A stretch of 64,000 bases of DNA, taken from positions 186,001 to 250,000 of the forward strand of contig NZ_BJDY01000004.1 in the NCBI RefSeq assembly GCF_005405385.1, given 5' to 3'. This stretch comes from Lactiplantibacillus mudanjiangensis (GTDB lineage: Bacteria > Bacillota > Bacilli > Lactobacillales > Lactobacillaceae). A program made the translations under genes and the position numbers. Shown here in pieces: positions 42,869 to 50,585 of the stretch (its first letter is position 1; every line of letters starts with the position of its first letter). Under the pieces are notes generated by a model. It worked only from the letters and a program-made list of their open reading frames with translations, ran no database searches and was not told the DNA's origin.

Positions 42869-44263
42869 TTAACGATCTTGATTCAATTTGCTGTGACGAA
42901 TCCCGTAACTAAAGTAAATAATTAGTCCGAGGACAAACCAGATGAGTGAAGCAATCCAAGTTTCTTTGGATAACTGAGTCATCATAAAGATACAAGCCAG
43001 TCCTGAAATGATAGGTAAGACGGGATAAAGTGGTACCCGGAACCCTTTGATTTGATTCAACTTCTTGTTTTGTCGTAATAAGATAATCCCAAATGACACG
43101 ATTGTAAACGCAATTAGTGTCCCGATATTAACAAGGTTGGCTAACTGGCCTAATGGAATCAGACCACCTAAGATCGAGATGACAATCGTGACGGTAATCA
43201 TGGCATGTTTTGGCGTGTGATGTTCATCAATTTTACCTAAGAAGCTAGGCAAAAGGCCATCGCGACCAATCGAGTAAAGTAGTCGCGAACTACTATAGAT
43301 GGTGGTGACCATCATCGTAAACATCCCGGCTAAGGCCCCGATGGAGACGATTCCGGCCACAAAGTTTTGATGCACGAGTTTTAAAGCAAACGCAACGGCG
43401 TCGTCAACGTTTAATAATTTATAAGACGTCATCCCGTTTAAGACCGCGGCCACGAGAATATAGAAGATGGTACAGATCACTAATGTGCCGATAATCCCAA
43501 TCGGCATATTGCGTTTGGCGTTTTTGACTTCAGCAGCCGAAGCAGAAACCACGTCAAAACCAAGATAAGCGAAGAAAACAACGGCGGCACCTTTGAAGAT
43601 TCCGTGTACCCCAAATGGGGCGAATGGTGACCAGTTGCTGGGTTTGACGTAGAATGAGCCGACTAATAAGAAAATGACAATAATTGCAATTTTTAAGACA
43701 ACCATAATGTTATTGAGTCGGATTGACGTTTTAAGCCCGGCACTGATGATCCAAGCAATTAAGCAAACAATCAGGATCGCCACAAGGTTAATATAAGTGC
43801 CATGTGCCGGATCAAACGAACCGGTAATCGCTTTTGGCAGATGTAAGCCAAAACCAGCAATAAATGAATTAAAGTATGCAGCCCAGCCAACTGAAACGGT
43901 TGCGACAGCTAGAACATATTCTAAGACTAGTGCCCAACCGGTAATCCAACCGATGAGTTCCCCATAGACGATGTTCCCATATGAATAAGCTGATCCCGCA
44001 ACTGGTAGAACGGACGAAAATTCCGCGTAACACATTGCGGCCAAGGCACAGACAATCGCGGCCAAGACGAAGGAAACAATGATCCCCGGTCCGGCGGTTG
44101 TTGCGGCCACGGTACCAGGAAGAATAAAAATCCCAGTCCCGATAACCGCACCAATCCCAAGGGCAATCAGGTCGATTGCGGATAATGTACGGACAAATTG
44201 TCCGTCTGCTTGTAAATAACGATCCAGATTTTCTTTTTGAAAAATCCGTTGACGAATCCCCAT
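42869..44263 (-). CDS. APC-superfamily amino acid permease (cationic type)
   Basis: A 464-residue transporter with about 12 helices, close in pattern to the CAT/YfnA branch. Characteristic parts are the helix 1 substrate loop GIGAVIGTGIFILPG, the GPGIIVSFVLAAIVCALAAMCYAE segment, and FFAYLGFDVVSASAAEVKNAKRNMP. The likely substrate is a basic or branched amino acid, but this is not decided by sequence. It is monocistronic. The N-terminus (RIFQKENLDRYLQADGQFVRTL) is typical of Firmicute CAT-like permeases. Confidence 0.88.
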   Translation of the reverse strand: MGIRQRIFQKENLDRYLQADGQFVRTLSAIDLIALGIGAVIGTGIFILPGTVAATTAGPGIIVSFVLAAIVCALAAMCYAEFSSVLPVAGSAYSYGNIVYGELIGWITGWALVLEYVLAVATVSVGWAAYFNSFIAGFGLHLPKAITGSFDPAHGTYINLVAILIVCLIAWIISAGLKTSIRLNNIMVVLKIAIIVIFLLVGSFYVKPSNWSPFAPFGVHGIFKGAAVVFFAYLGFDVVSASAAEVKNAKRNMPIGIIGTLVICTIFYILVAAVLNGMTSYKLLNVDDAVAFALKLVHQNFVAGIVSIGALAGMFTMMVTTIYSSSRLLYSIGRDGLLPSFLGKIDEHHTPKHAMITVTIVISILGGLIPLGQLANLVNIGTLIAFTIVSFGIILLRQNKKLNQIKGFRVPLYPVLPIISGLACIFMMTQLSKETWIASLIWFVLGLIIYFSYGIRHSKLNQDR

Positions 44264-44491
44264 TAGCGTGTAGCCACCTTTTTTAGTTATTTTTAACAGT
44301 TACTTGTCACTAATTGACAATTTTACCATGCCAACATGATACCGTGAACGATTATTAAAAGTCAATGAGAATTATGAATTGTCATGAAAAAGGGTGCTAA
44401 TTAACCGTTTAAAACGGATGGCTTGAGATTACAAGTGCGTTGAATTCTGATAAGATAATGAATATTTAGAAAAAGTATGGAGGCAGACACC

Positions 44492-45313
44492 ATGGCATCA
44501 ATGTTAGTAGCAGAAGATTTATCAGCAGTGGGGGGGATCTCACTAAGTGCGGCGGTGCCAGTATTAGCCGCGTTTGACTATCAAGTCGCCGCCTTACCAA
44601 CGAGTTTGTTGTCGACGCACACGAGTGGTTATGGTCGGCCGGCCATTTTGAGCTTGGCAGACTGGTTACCCCAAGTCTTTGAACATTGGACGGTCGCGCA
44701 ATTACAGTTTCAACAAGCCTTAATTGGTTATGTCGGTTCGGTGGAACTGTGTGATCTGTTAACAGCGTATTTACGCGACGCACAATTACAGTTGATTGTG
44801 GTTGATCCTGTTTTAGGGGATCTTGGTAAACTCTATGCGGGCTTTGACGCGGCATATGTTGACGCAATGCGGCGAATGCTAACAGTGGCTGATGTGATTT
44901 TACCTAATGTGACGGAAGCTAGCCTTTTAACCGGGGTCCCTTATCAGGCTGAACCTGATTTGGCCCGTTTGTTGACAGAACTACAGCAACAATTAAAGCT
45001 GGGCGCACATGCCATTATGACTGGCGTGACACAAGCTGATCAGATCGGTTGTGCCTGGTTAGTCGATGGACAGGTTCAGTTCGTCGGCCAGCCCCGGTTA
45101 GCGGGACACTATAATGGCACGGGCGATGCGTTAGCGGCGGTGCTAGCGGGCTTGTTGGGGCAAGGGCGTGATTTAGCGATGAGTATTCAATTAGCTAATC
45201 AGTGGCTACAGGCCGCAGTTGCGGCGACGTTAGCGTTGCCGGATCATGATGAACGCCAAGGGATTCAGTTGCGACCAATTTTACGGGCAATTTTAGCGTT
45301 AGATCCAGCTTGA
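44492..45313 (+). CDS. Pyridoxamine/pyridoxal kinase (ribokinase superfamily)
   Basis: A 273-residue PfkB/ribokinase-fold kinase of the PdxY/PdxK type that phosphorylates vitamin B6 vitamers. Matching parts are DLSAVGGISLSAAVPVL at the N-terminus, GYVGS, VVDPVLGDLGKLY, ILPNVTEASLLTG and the C-terminal anion hole GTGDALAAVLAG with catalytic Asp. The ATG at 44492 follows GGAGG by 8 nt. It is followed 55 bp later by the Nudix gene and may share its message. A phosphomethylpyrimidine kinase activity is an alternative, but the overall length and motif order favour pyridoxine kinase. Confidence 0.85.
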   Translation: MASMLVAEDLSAVGGISLSAAVPVLAAFDYQVAALPTSLLSTHTSGYGRPAILSLADWLPQVFEHWTVAQLQFQQALIGYVGSVELCDLLTAYLRDAQLQLIVVDPVLGDLGKLYAGFDAAYVDAMRRMLTVADVILPNVTEASLLTGVPYQAEPDLARLLTELQQQLKLGAHAIMTGVTQADQIGCAWLVDGQVQFVGQPRLAGHYNGTGDALAAVLAGLLGQGRDLAMSIQLANQWLQAAVAATLALPDHDERQGIQLRPILRAILALDPA

Positions 45314-45368
45314 AAATGGTATACTAACTAAGGTAGTTTGGTGATTCGATGAAGAAGGAGTACATGCG

Positions 45369-45785
45369 ATGAGTACAGAAGTAGCCAGTGGTGCGGTGGT
45401 TTATCAACAAAAGGATGGCCATCCCGCTTATTTATTGTTACAAAGTGCGACCAGTGATTTTTGGGGCTTTCCTAAAGGTCATTTGGAAGGTAATGAAACT
45501 TTAGCCGCAACGGCCAAACGGGAAATTAAAGAAGAAACGCAATTAGATGTTGACTTGGATACGGACTTTAAAGTCTATACCGAATATGACTTACCTAATG
45601 GCAATTTAAAACAAGTGACCTTGTTTGTCAGTGAAGTGCCATCAGGGGTTGCTGTTACCCGCCAGACTGAAGAAATCAGTGCGATTGGCTGGTTTGATTA
45701 TGCGGCAGCACGCGAACGATTGACCTACGATAATTTGAAAAAAATGTTGGATCAAGCCGATGCGTATATTACGAATAAAGGGTAA
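45369..45785 (+). CDS. Nudix hydrolase
   Basis: A 138-residue Nudix enzyme, probably of the diadenosine tetraphosphatase (Ap4A) subgroup, judging from the N-terminal SGAVVYQ and WGFPKGHLE. The Nudix box is GHLEGNETLAATAKREIKEE: G-x5-E-x7-R-E-x-x-E-E is intact, but the usual Gly after it is Gln (EETQLDV). GAAGGAG precedes the ATG. It lies 55 bp after the pyridoxine kinase gene. It removes Np4N or other toxic nucleotide derivatives. Confidence 0.88.
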   Translation: MSTEVASGAVVYQQKDGHPAYLLLQSATSDFWGFPKGHLEGNETLAATAKREIKEETQLDVDLDTDFKVYTEYDLPNGNLKQVTLFVSEVPSGVAVTRQTEEISAIGWFDYAAARERLTYDNLKKMLDQADAYITNKG

Positions 45786-45791
45786 AAAAAT

Positions 45792-45908
45792 TAAGAGTGG
45801 GGCAAAAGGCGGGTTGCTACCGAGCATAGCCTAGAGTGTCAAATGATTGGGTGTTTCAATCGTTTGACACTCGTAGCTAGGCGGAGGGAGCAGCCTTTTG
45901 TCGCACAT
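45792..45908 (+). repeat. Repeat family 2, copy 2
   Basis: GAGTGGGGCAAAAGGC pairs with GCCTTTTGTCGCAC at the ends, with an inner GTGTCAAATGATTG/CAATCGTTTGACAC hairpin. The inner stem differs from copies 1 and 3 (GAATAC/GTATTC there, GTGTCA/TGACAC here) while staying paired. It directly follows the Nudix gene. Confidence 0.7.
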
Positions 45909-45931
45909 TTCGGGGAACATCAGCTCGAACA

Positions 45932-45979
45932 TAAAAAAATTACCGGCACCGTCGCATAAACGGTACCGGTAATTTTAAA
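45932..45979. terminator. Terminator hairpin
   Basis: AAAATTACCGGCACCGT and ACGGTACCGGTAATTTT form a near-perfect stem with flanking A/T tracts between the Nudix gene and the small minus-strand gene. Confidence 0.8.
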
Positions 45980-46024
45980 CTACCAAGTGAATCATTAATT
46001 GTTTAAGTTAAATTAGAACGATTT

Positions 46025-46174
46025 TTAGGCTTGCGTTTTTAAGTTAGCAACTGCATCTTCGATGGTTACGCCTTCTGCGCGTAATTCTGGATGAAGTTTG
46101 TCAGTTGCCACAAATAATTGGCGTTGCGTGTCTAAAACGACACTGAACCAGCTATCAGTTGTTTGAAATCTCAT
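46025..46174 (-). CDS. Small uncharacterised protein, 49 residues
   Basis: An ATG at 46172-46174 follows GAAGGGAG at 9 nt. The 49-residue product is soluble with a beta-like start (SWFSVVLDTQRQLFVAT) and a C-terminal helix (IEDAVANLKTQA), a shape seen in short HicB-like or antitoxin-like fragments, but no family can be named. No partner toxin gene is adjacent. The coding signal rests on the ribosome binding site, the terminator just downstream and the lack of another explanation for the gap. Confidence 0.55.
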   Translation of the reverse strand: MRFQTTDSWFSVVLDTQRQLFVATDKLHPELRAEGVTIEDAVANLKTQA

Positions 46175-46336
46175 TTGACAAAACTCCCTTCATGAAAATT
46201 ATTAGGTTTGCTACGAGATGTTTTTCACCATCATGAACCTTACAAGTAACTAACTATACGCTGGTCCTTGATATAATGCAAATGAAAAGCCTTACAACTC
46301 TGTGAAATAATCAGCTAAATTTTAGGAGAAAAAGTA

Positions 46337-46900
46337 ATGACAACCCAACGAGTGTTGGTCGTAACTGGGCCAACTGGCAGCGGTAAAACGACCGTTTGCC
46401 GCTATTTATTAGAAAAATATCAAATTCCGCAAGTGATTACGCATACAACGCGTGCGCCACGAACGGGTGAGACCAATAATGTGGATTATTATTTTGAAAC
46501 CCCAGCTAGTTTTGCCACCAAACATTACTTGGAGCATGTCACTTATAGTGGCAATCAATATGGATCGTCCCGCGAAGGTTTAGCCGCGGCATGGGAAAAG
46601 TCGCCACTGATTAGTATTGTTTTAGATACGGCCGGGGCGGTGACTTATGCCGAGGCGCTTGGTGATCAGGCCGTGATCGTTTATTTAGAGGTGACTGAGC
46701 AAGCAGCGTTGATCGACCGATTGACCGCGCGCGGCGATGCGGCTGAGCGGATTCAAAAACGGGTGGCTAGTGATGAATATGCTCGTGACCAACAATTGCC
46801 GGCCAGCTTAGTGGGTCACGCACAAGTGATCGTAAACGATGACTGGGCCCAGACTGCGGCCGCGCTAGATGCGTTAGTCGCCAAATATCGGATCGCGTAA
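46337..46900 (+). CDS. Guanylate-kinase-like P-loop protein
   Basis: A 187-residue protein of the guanylate kinase fold. Walker A is GPTGSGKTT; the GMP-binding region THTTRAPRTGETNNVDYYF is conserved, as is YGSSREGL. The lid and later parts diverge from housekeeping Gmk, which is typically about 205 residues, so this is probably a paralogue. AGGAGAAAAAG precedes the ATG. It lies directly ahead of the fur gene, but there is a 70-bp gap with a separate Fur box. It might phosphorylate a nucleotide or serve a regulatory role. Confidence 0.8.
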   Translation: MTTQRVLVVTGPTGSGKTTVCRYLLEKYQIPQVITHTTRAPRTGETNNVDYYFETPASFATKHYLEHVTYSGNQYGSSREGLAAAWEKSPLISIVLDTAGAVTYAEALGDQAVIVYLEVTEQAALIDRLTARGDAAERIQKRVASDEYARDQQLPASLVGHAQVIVNDDWAQTAAALDALVAKYRIA

Positions 46901-46933
46901 TATCTTTTCTGTGACCACTATGCTAAACTAAAT

Positions 46934-46952
46934 AGTAATGATTATGATTTAC
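46934..46952. promoter_or_regulatory. Candidate Fur/PerR box
   Basis: AGTAATGATTATGATTTAC matches the 19-bp Fur box GATAATGATTATCATTATC at 14 positions and lies 22 bp upstream of the fur-family start, next to an extended -10 (TGCTAAACT). This points to autoregulation. Confidence 0.55.
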
Positions 46953-46973
46953 AGTTCAGGGGGCGCAAACCAG

Positions 46974-47417
46974 ATGGAATCAGCACTGGAACAAGCGGTA
47001 GCCGTATTACGCCGCAATCAATTAAAAATTACCAAGCAACGGCAAGCCCTGTTAGATTATTTAGTGACTTATCAGGACCATTACGTGGCGATTTCAGCCG
47101 TAGATGAGCACATGCGAACCTTATTTGCTGGCATGAGCCACAACACGATTTATCGCAATATTAAAGAGTTTGAAACCTTAGGCTTACTGGAACTAAAAGC
47201 CCAAGCCAACCAAACGTTAGTTAAATATCAATGTGATTTTAAGCATCAACACCATCATCACTTTGTTTGTTCAAATTGTGGTCGGGTGATGGAACTGCAA
47301 GAATGTCCATTAGATGACTATGTGGCACAGTTGCCGGGGTGTACCATTACGGGTCACCGGATTGAAATTTATGGCTTATGTGCAGATTGTACGGCTAAGT
47401 TAAAAGCTGACGCTTAG
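46974..47417 (+). CDS. Fur-family metalloregulator
   Basis: About 147 residues. An N-terminal winged helix (LKITKQRQALLDYLV, then NTIYRNIKEFETLGLL) is followed by the metal domain KHQHHHHFVCSNCGRVMEL, with the first CxxC, and a final YGLCADC with the second CxxC, so the structural zinc site is complete. Which of Fur, PerR or Zur it is cannot be settled; the run of five His-rich residues (HQHHHHF) before the first Cys pair is typical of the regulatory site of all three. The ATG at 46974 follows GGGGG. Confidence 0.9.
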   Translation: MESALEQAVAVLRRNQLKITKQRQALLDYLVTYQDHYVAISAVDEHMRTLFAGMSHNTIYRNIKEFETLGLLELKAQANQTLVKYQCDFKHQHHHHFVCSNCGRVMELQECPLDDYVAQLPGCTITGHRIEIYGLCADCTAKLKADA

Positions 47418-47433
47418 GTCGGCTTTTTTTGTA
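47399..47433 (+). terminator. Terminator overlapping the fur stop
   Basis: AAAGCTGAC and GTCGGCTTT form the stem around the stop codon, followed by seven T residues. Confidence 0.75.
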
Positions 47434-47557
47434 ATTTAGCTTAATAAAGAGTTTATTAATTTCGGGCAGAATTGAGTGCACTTTTGGGCATTCCATGGTT
47501 AAATAGAGTTTCGAGATCAACAGAACGGTTATTAAGAATGAGAAGGGAATGACATCG

Positions 47558-48079
47558 ATGGCTTATCGGACACCGCCATTTATATCACCATTTGCAATTG
47601 TGTCAATTGTCCTCGCGTTAGGGGCCACCAACGTGGTTGTGAACAAGACGACCCATACGGTTAATGGGGCCTCAGCAACGAGTTCTAGTGTGGTGCAATC
47701 ATCGACCATGAGTGGCAGCACAAGCAGTAGTGATAAGAAACAGTCAGATGATAAATCAAGTTCTGACGACAGTAGTAAAGATAAAAGTAGCAGTGATTCA
47801 TCGAGTTCAGACTCTAGCTCAGATGATAGTAGTTCGGACGAAAGCTCAAGTAGCTCAAGCGATACGACAGAAGCAAGTAGTTCATCAGCTAAGAAGAACA
47901 GTACAACTGCACAATCTAGTGCCAAGAAGACGTCAAGCAGTACTGAAGATACTACTGACAATGCAGATGAGAGCGGTACTGAAAGTGCTTCGTCTTCATC
48001 GGCCAAGCACAGTTCAACCACAGCGACGACCACTAGCGACACGACGGACGATACTAGTACCGATGACGGAGGCGAATAA
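47558..48079 (+). CDS. Ser/Asp/Thr-rich membrane-anchored protein
   Basis: About 173 residues. One N-terminal hydrophobic helix (about residues 10-28, PFAIVSIVLALGATNVVV) acts as a signal anchor, then almost the whole rest is low-complexity Ser/Asp/Thr/Lys (SDDSSSDESSSSSS). Such sequences are disordered, acidic and likely to be outside the cell, often glycosylated. The ATG at 47558 has GAAGGGA at the right distance; an earlier in-frame ATG touches it. It is followed 3 bp later by a membrane protein with which it is surely co-transcribed. No LPxTG motif. Function unknown. Confidence 0.75.
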   Translation: MAYRTPPFISPFAIVSIVLALGATNVVVNKTTHTVNGASATSSSVVQSSTMSGSTSSSDKKQSDDKSSSDDSSKDKSSSDSSSSDSSSDDSSSDESSSSSSDTTEASSSSAKKNSTTAQSSAKKTSSSTEDTTDNADESGTESASSSSAKHSSTTATTTSDTTDDTSTDDGGE

Positions 48080-48082
48080 TCG

Positions 48083-48925
48083 ATGTTTAGTATTTTAGAT
48101 ATGATTAATCATGCCTTAGGCTACGTGAACGTCAACGTTAAGATCAAAAATCAAATTTATACGCTATTGGGTGCAGCTGGGAACTGTTACTTAGGCTATG
48201 TTGCGGTTCGTCTAATGCAAAATGGTAGCTGGTTACGTGGCATTATTTATATGCTGGTCTTCCTAGCTGTTATTTACTTTTTGATGTTAAATATTATTTA
48301 TTACTTTACTGAAAAGAAACCACCATTTGACTTGTCACCAAAGATTGAAAAATTATTGGGTGGAAAGCCTAAAGAGGCTATTGCGGCGGAAAAACAAGCA
48401 GCCATGGGTAATCAGAATCAACCTTATATTCCGGCTAATGGGATTTTTGATGGCCAAGAATTGTTGCCGGCAGCGGTACACACCTCGCATACAGAACAAA
48501 GCAACGTGCATCAAATTGTTGATCAACTCCAAGCTGCCAATATTATCCGCTTGGATTATGGTGGCATGAGTGATCGTGATATTATGCAACAAGTTCGTGC
48601 CACCGGCGAACCAGTACCGGCGATTGGTCAAGGCATTCAAATTCCTTATTCGCAATTAAAGCTGGAAAATCACAAGTTAGTGATTTATGCCGGGATTAAT
48701 CAAATTGATCAATTACCAGTGGGACATATTACCCGAGTGGGATTAACCGATGTGCATGATGCGCATGAGGACTACAAGTTATATTTGGCATCTACCTTAA
48801 TTACAGGTGGGATCGCTAAAATTGCCGGTCGGACGGCGACAATTGAACAACCAGGTGATTACCAAATTACCGCGCAAGTGGCATTTGAAGATCGTGAAGA
48901 AACCACCACGACACCGACTTATTAA
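48083..48925 (+). CDS. Uncharacterised membrane protein, partner of the Ser/Asp-rich protein
   Basis: 280 residues with two N-terminal transmembrane helices (about 31-45 and 50-72) and a soluble C-terminal domain (about 120-280) with beta-rich signature segments such as GIQIPYSQLKLENHKLVIYAGINQI. I recognise it only as a type found in Lactobacillaceae, without known function. Its ribosome binding site (GGAGGCG) is inside the end of the previous gene, so the two are translationally linked. A strong terminator closes the pair. Confidence 0.75.
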   Translation: MFSILDMINHALGYVNVNVKIKNQIYTLLGAAGNCYLGYVAVRLMQNGSWLRGIIYMLVFLAVIYFLMLNIIYYFTEKKPPFDLSPKIEKLLGGKPKEAIAAEKQAAMGNQNQPYIPANGIFDGQELLPAAVHTSHTEQSNVHQIVDQLQAANIIRLDYGGMSDRDIMQQVRATGEPVPAIGQGIQIPYSQLKLENHKLVIYAGINQIDQLPVGHITRVGLTDVHDAHEDYKLYLASTLITGGIAKIAGRTATIEQPGDYQITAQVAFEDREETTTTPTY

Positions 48926-48935
48926 TGACAACAAA

Positions 48936-48982
48936 AACAAGCTGTGTATCCAGATAAATGGGTACACAGCTTGTTTTTGTAT
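48936..48982 (+). terminator. Terminator
   Basis: AAAAACAAGCTGTGTA and TACACAGCTTGTTTTT form a near-perfect stem with a T tract, just upstream of repeat copy G. Confidence 0.85.
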
Positions 48983-49536
48983 TTAAAGGCTAAAGGTTGA
49001 AAGTTAAGTATGACAGTAAAAGCTTTACTAGAATTGACTTAAGCCCTGCTAAATTGATCACCTACGCCAGCCAGCGATTCTGCCGACCGTGGGGACCGGC
49101 TCCAGCCAAAGTGCGGGCTTCCACCTCGCTTTTGAGTCTAGCCAAAACCACTAGCCTCAAAAGTCGTCCATATCGTAAAGTCCGGAGAAATCACCCGGAC
49201 TAACGATATTTTAACGGCTGGCGCCATCACTGGCTGGCTCCGGTTGTATTGCGAATACCAATAGCAGTCACTATCATAACCGAGAGTGAGCGCACATTGA
49301 GCCCAGCCGTGGGGGCTCTTAGCGATTTATCGCTTAGAGCCAGGCGTTTTTGAAACGCGGTTTAGGCGGTTCAAAACGACGGTTCAGACCGTTTTTTGGC
49401 TGAACCGGTCCGCCCACAGCGTTCCGGCTCAAGGTGGGCGAACGGTAGGTGGCAAGTATGACTAGTTTTGATCGATAAATGCTTATCATATCAACGATTA
49501 TTACTAAAAAATAGCTTTCAACCTTTAGTTTAAAGG
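48982..49536 (+). mobile_element. Repeat family 1, copy G (reference full-length copy)
   Basis: The element 48990-49528 (539 bp) has terminal inverted repeats CTAAAGGTTGAAAG and CTTTCAACCTTTAG and is flanked by perfect 8-bp duplications TTTAAAGG (48982-48989 and 49529-49536). Like copy A it has the closing pair CACCTAC/GTAGGTG around a set of hairpins and no transposase. It sits after a terminator, between two convergent genes. The 68-codon frame from 48997 is the same shadow as in copy A. Confidence 0.88.
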
Positions 49537-49553
49537 TTGGTGTAGTTGGATCA

Positions 49554-50177
49554 CTAAAAGACTCGTAAGATATCTAATGGATTTTCAAATCGATAAGCAG
49601 TCATCTGATGGTTGGCGTTGGGGTCCATGCCCCAAACCGCTAAGCCGAAATCAACATTGGCCGCGGCCGCCGTTTGTTCGTCACTCAAAGAGTCACCAAC
49701 GAATAGCGCGTCTTGTGGCGCAACCTTGATTTTTTGTAAGGCTGTGAGTAATGGTAAAGGATCGGGTTTGCGTTTGGGCGTGTCGTCAGCGCCAATCACC
49801 ACAGCCATTCGGTCCATGATGTCATATTGCGCCATGCCAGCTTCGATTTCATTACGACGTTGTGACGTCACAATCCCGATCTTGAGATCGCTAGGTAACT
49901 GACTAAACAAAGCTTCAATGCCGTCATACAAGGTAATATCAGTGAAGTGATCAGCCATTACGGCCTCGTAGCGGGCTTGAAACTGGTCAAATTGGTCAGC
50001 TGGAATACCTAAATGGGCCATGGCTTGTTCCGCCGACATTGGAAAAGTTGTTTTTGCATCAGCATCAGTAAACGATTTGCCGTATTCGGTTAAAACGGCC
50101 CGCATCACTTGGGTGTAGGCGGGTTGGCTATTGGTTAAAGTCCCATCAATATCAAAAATTAGTGCTTGGTAAGTCAT
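49554..50177 (-). CDS. HAD-family hydrolase, phosphoglycolate-phosphatase-like
   Basis: A 207-residue HAD subfamily IA phosphatase. Motif I DIDGTLTNSQ is complete, motif II lies in GIVTSQR, the conserved Lys in KRKPDPLP and motif IV in FVGDSLSDEQTA. The cap is the helical C1 type. Likely substrates are small phospho-sugars, phosphoglycolate or pyrophosphate (PpaX-like), but these cannot be told apart here. A GGACG-type site precedes the ATG. It is monocistronic and divergent from the attenuator-controlled operon. Confidence 0.88.
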   Translation of the reverse strand: MTYQALIFDIDGTLTNSQPAYTQVMRAVLTEYGKSFTDADAKTTFPMSAEQAMAHLGIPADQFDQFQARYEAVMADHFTDITLYDGIEALFSQLPSDLKIGIVTSQRRNEIEAGMAQYDIMDRMAVVIGADDTPKRKPDPLPLLTALQKIKVAPQDALFVGDSLSDEQTAAAANVDFGLAVWGMDPNANHQMTAYRFENPLDILRVF

Positions 50178-50227
50178 AAATCAACGTCCTTTCGCCAGAA
50201 ATTACTTTCAGTATAGCAAATTAGGCG

Positions 50228-50256
50228 TTGACAGTCAGAATTTGGATTGTTATAGT
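50228..50256 (+). promoter_or_regulatory. Promoter of the attenuator leader
   Basis: TTGACA (50228-50233), 17-bp spacer, TATAGT (50251-50256): near-consensus. Transcription should begin at about 50263, giving a leader of over 320 nt before the aminotransferase start. Confidence 0.8.
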
Positions 50257-50286
50257 TGGATTATAAATTGATGAGGAGCAAATGCT

Positions 50287-50346
50287 ATGACATTATCGTT
50301 AACTCAAAAACCTAAAACTAGCTTTTACTTTTGGTATTTTCGCTAG
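50287..50346 (+). CDS. Aromatic leader peptide (19 residues)
   Basis: ATG at 50287 is preceded by GAGGAG at 8-nt spacing, an excellent initiation site. The 19 codons end with TAG at 50344. The peptide is MTLSLTQKPKTS followed by FYFWYFR: six aromatic residues in a row (Phe, Tyr, Phe, Trp, Tyr, Phe) just before Arg and the stop. A run like this directly upstream of an aromatic aminotransferase operon is the mark of a translation-coupled attenuator peptide, comparable in logic to pheA or trp leaders. The aromatic codons (50323-50340) fill the loop of a stem ACTAGC/GCTAGT. Against this, a one-base slip after the Ser codon opens a second frame of about 40 hydrophobic codons, so a decayed membrane-protein gene cannot be excluded. 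Confidence 0.65.
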   Translation: MTLSLTQKPKTSFYFWYFR

Positions 50347-50526
50347 TGTTTGTGCCAGCAGCTTTGGTGCAAACACGATTCCGATGTTTGCATCGATGCG
50401 GCTTGCCAAAGGCTATTTGAGTTTGACGGCGCCCATGGATGTTTGAAAATTCCAAGGGCGGCTCCAATTTAAACCAACGTTATTTTTAACGCATCCCTTG
50501 GAAGATTTTCCGGGATGCGTTTTTTG
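50347..50526 (+). promoter_or_regulatory. Attenuator: competing stems, antiterminator and terminator
   Basis: Mutually exclusive pairings follow the leader peptide. TGTTTGTGCCA (50347-50357) can pair with TGGTGCAAACA (50365-50375), and GGTGCAAACA can pair instead with TGTTTGCATC (50385-50394). An anti-antiterminator CGCCC-A-TGGA / TCCA-A-GGGCG (50430-50460) hides the 5' arm of an antiterminator in which GAAAATTCCAAGGG (50445-50458) pairs with CCCTTGGAAGATTTTC (50495-50510). That arm in turn is part of the terminator AACGCATCCC/GGGATGCGTT (50488-50521) with a T tract. The set allows read-through or termination depending on ribosome position. Confidence 0.65.
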
Positions 50527-50585
50527 TTGCAAACAACTGGCCGGTGCTGATGCTGTCCCATCAAAAAAATTTGGAGGCTTGTCCT

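Noticed and set aside
47563-48098. Long antisense and shifted frames over the Ser/Asp-rich gene
   Set aside because: Low-complexity Ser/Asp codons create long open frames in other phases; only the forward frame has a ribosome binding site and a signal anchor.
50287-50446. A frameshifted N-terminus of a membrane-protein gene
   Set aside because: Removing one T after the Ser codon opens a hydrophobic frame to a TGA at about 50446. I kept this only as an alternative, because the strong ribosome binding site, six aromatic codons in a row and ordered competing stems fit an attenuator better.
50450-50475. T-box riboswitch before the aminotransferase
   Set aside because: AAGGGCGGCTCC resembles the T-box AGGGTGGNACC, but the tRNA-end pairing bases TGGN are not present and no stem I with AG-bulge or specifier loop was found upstream.
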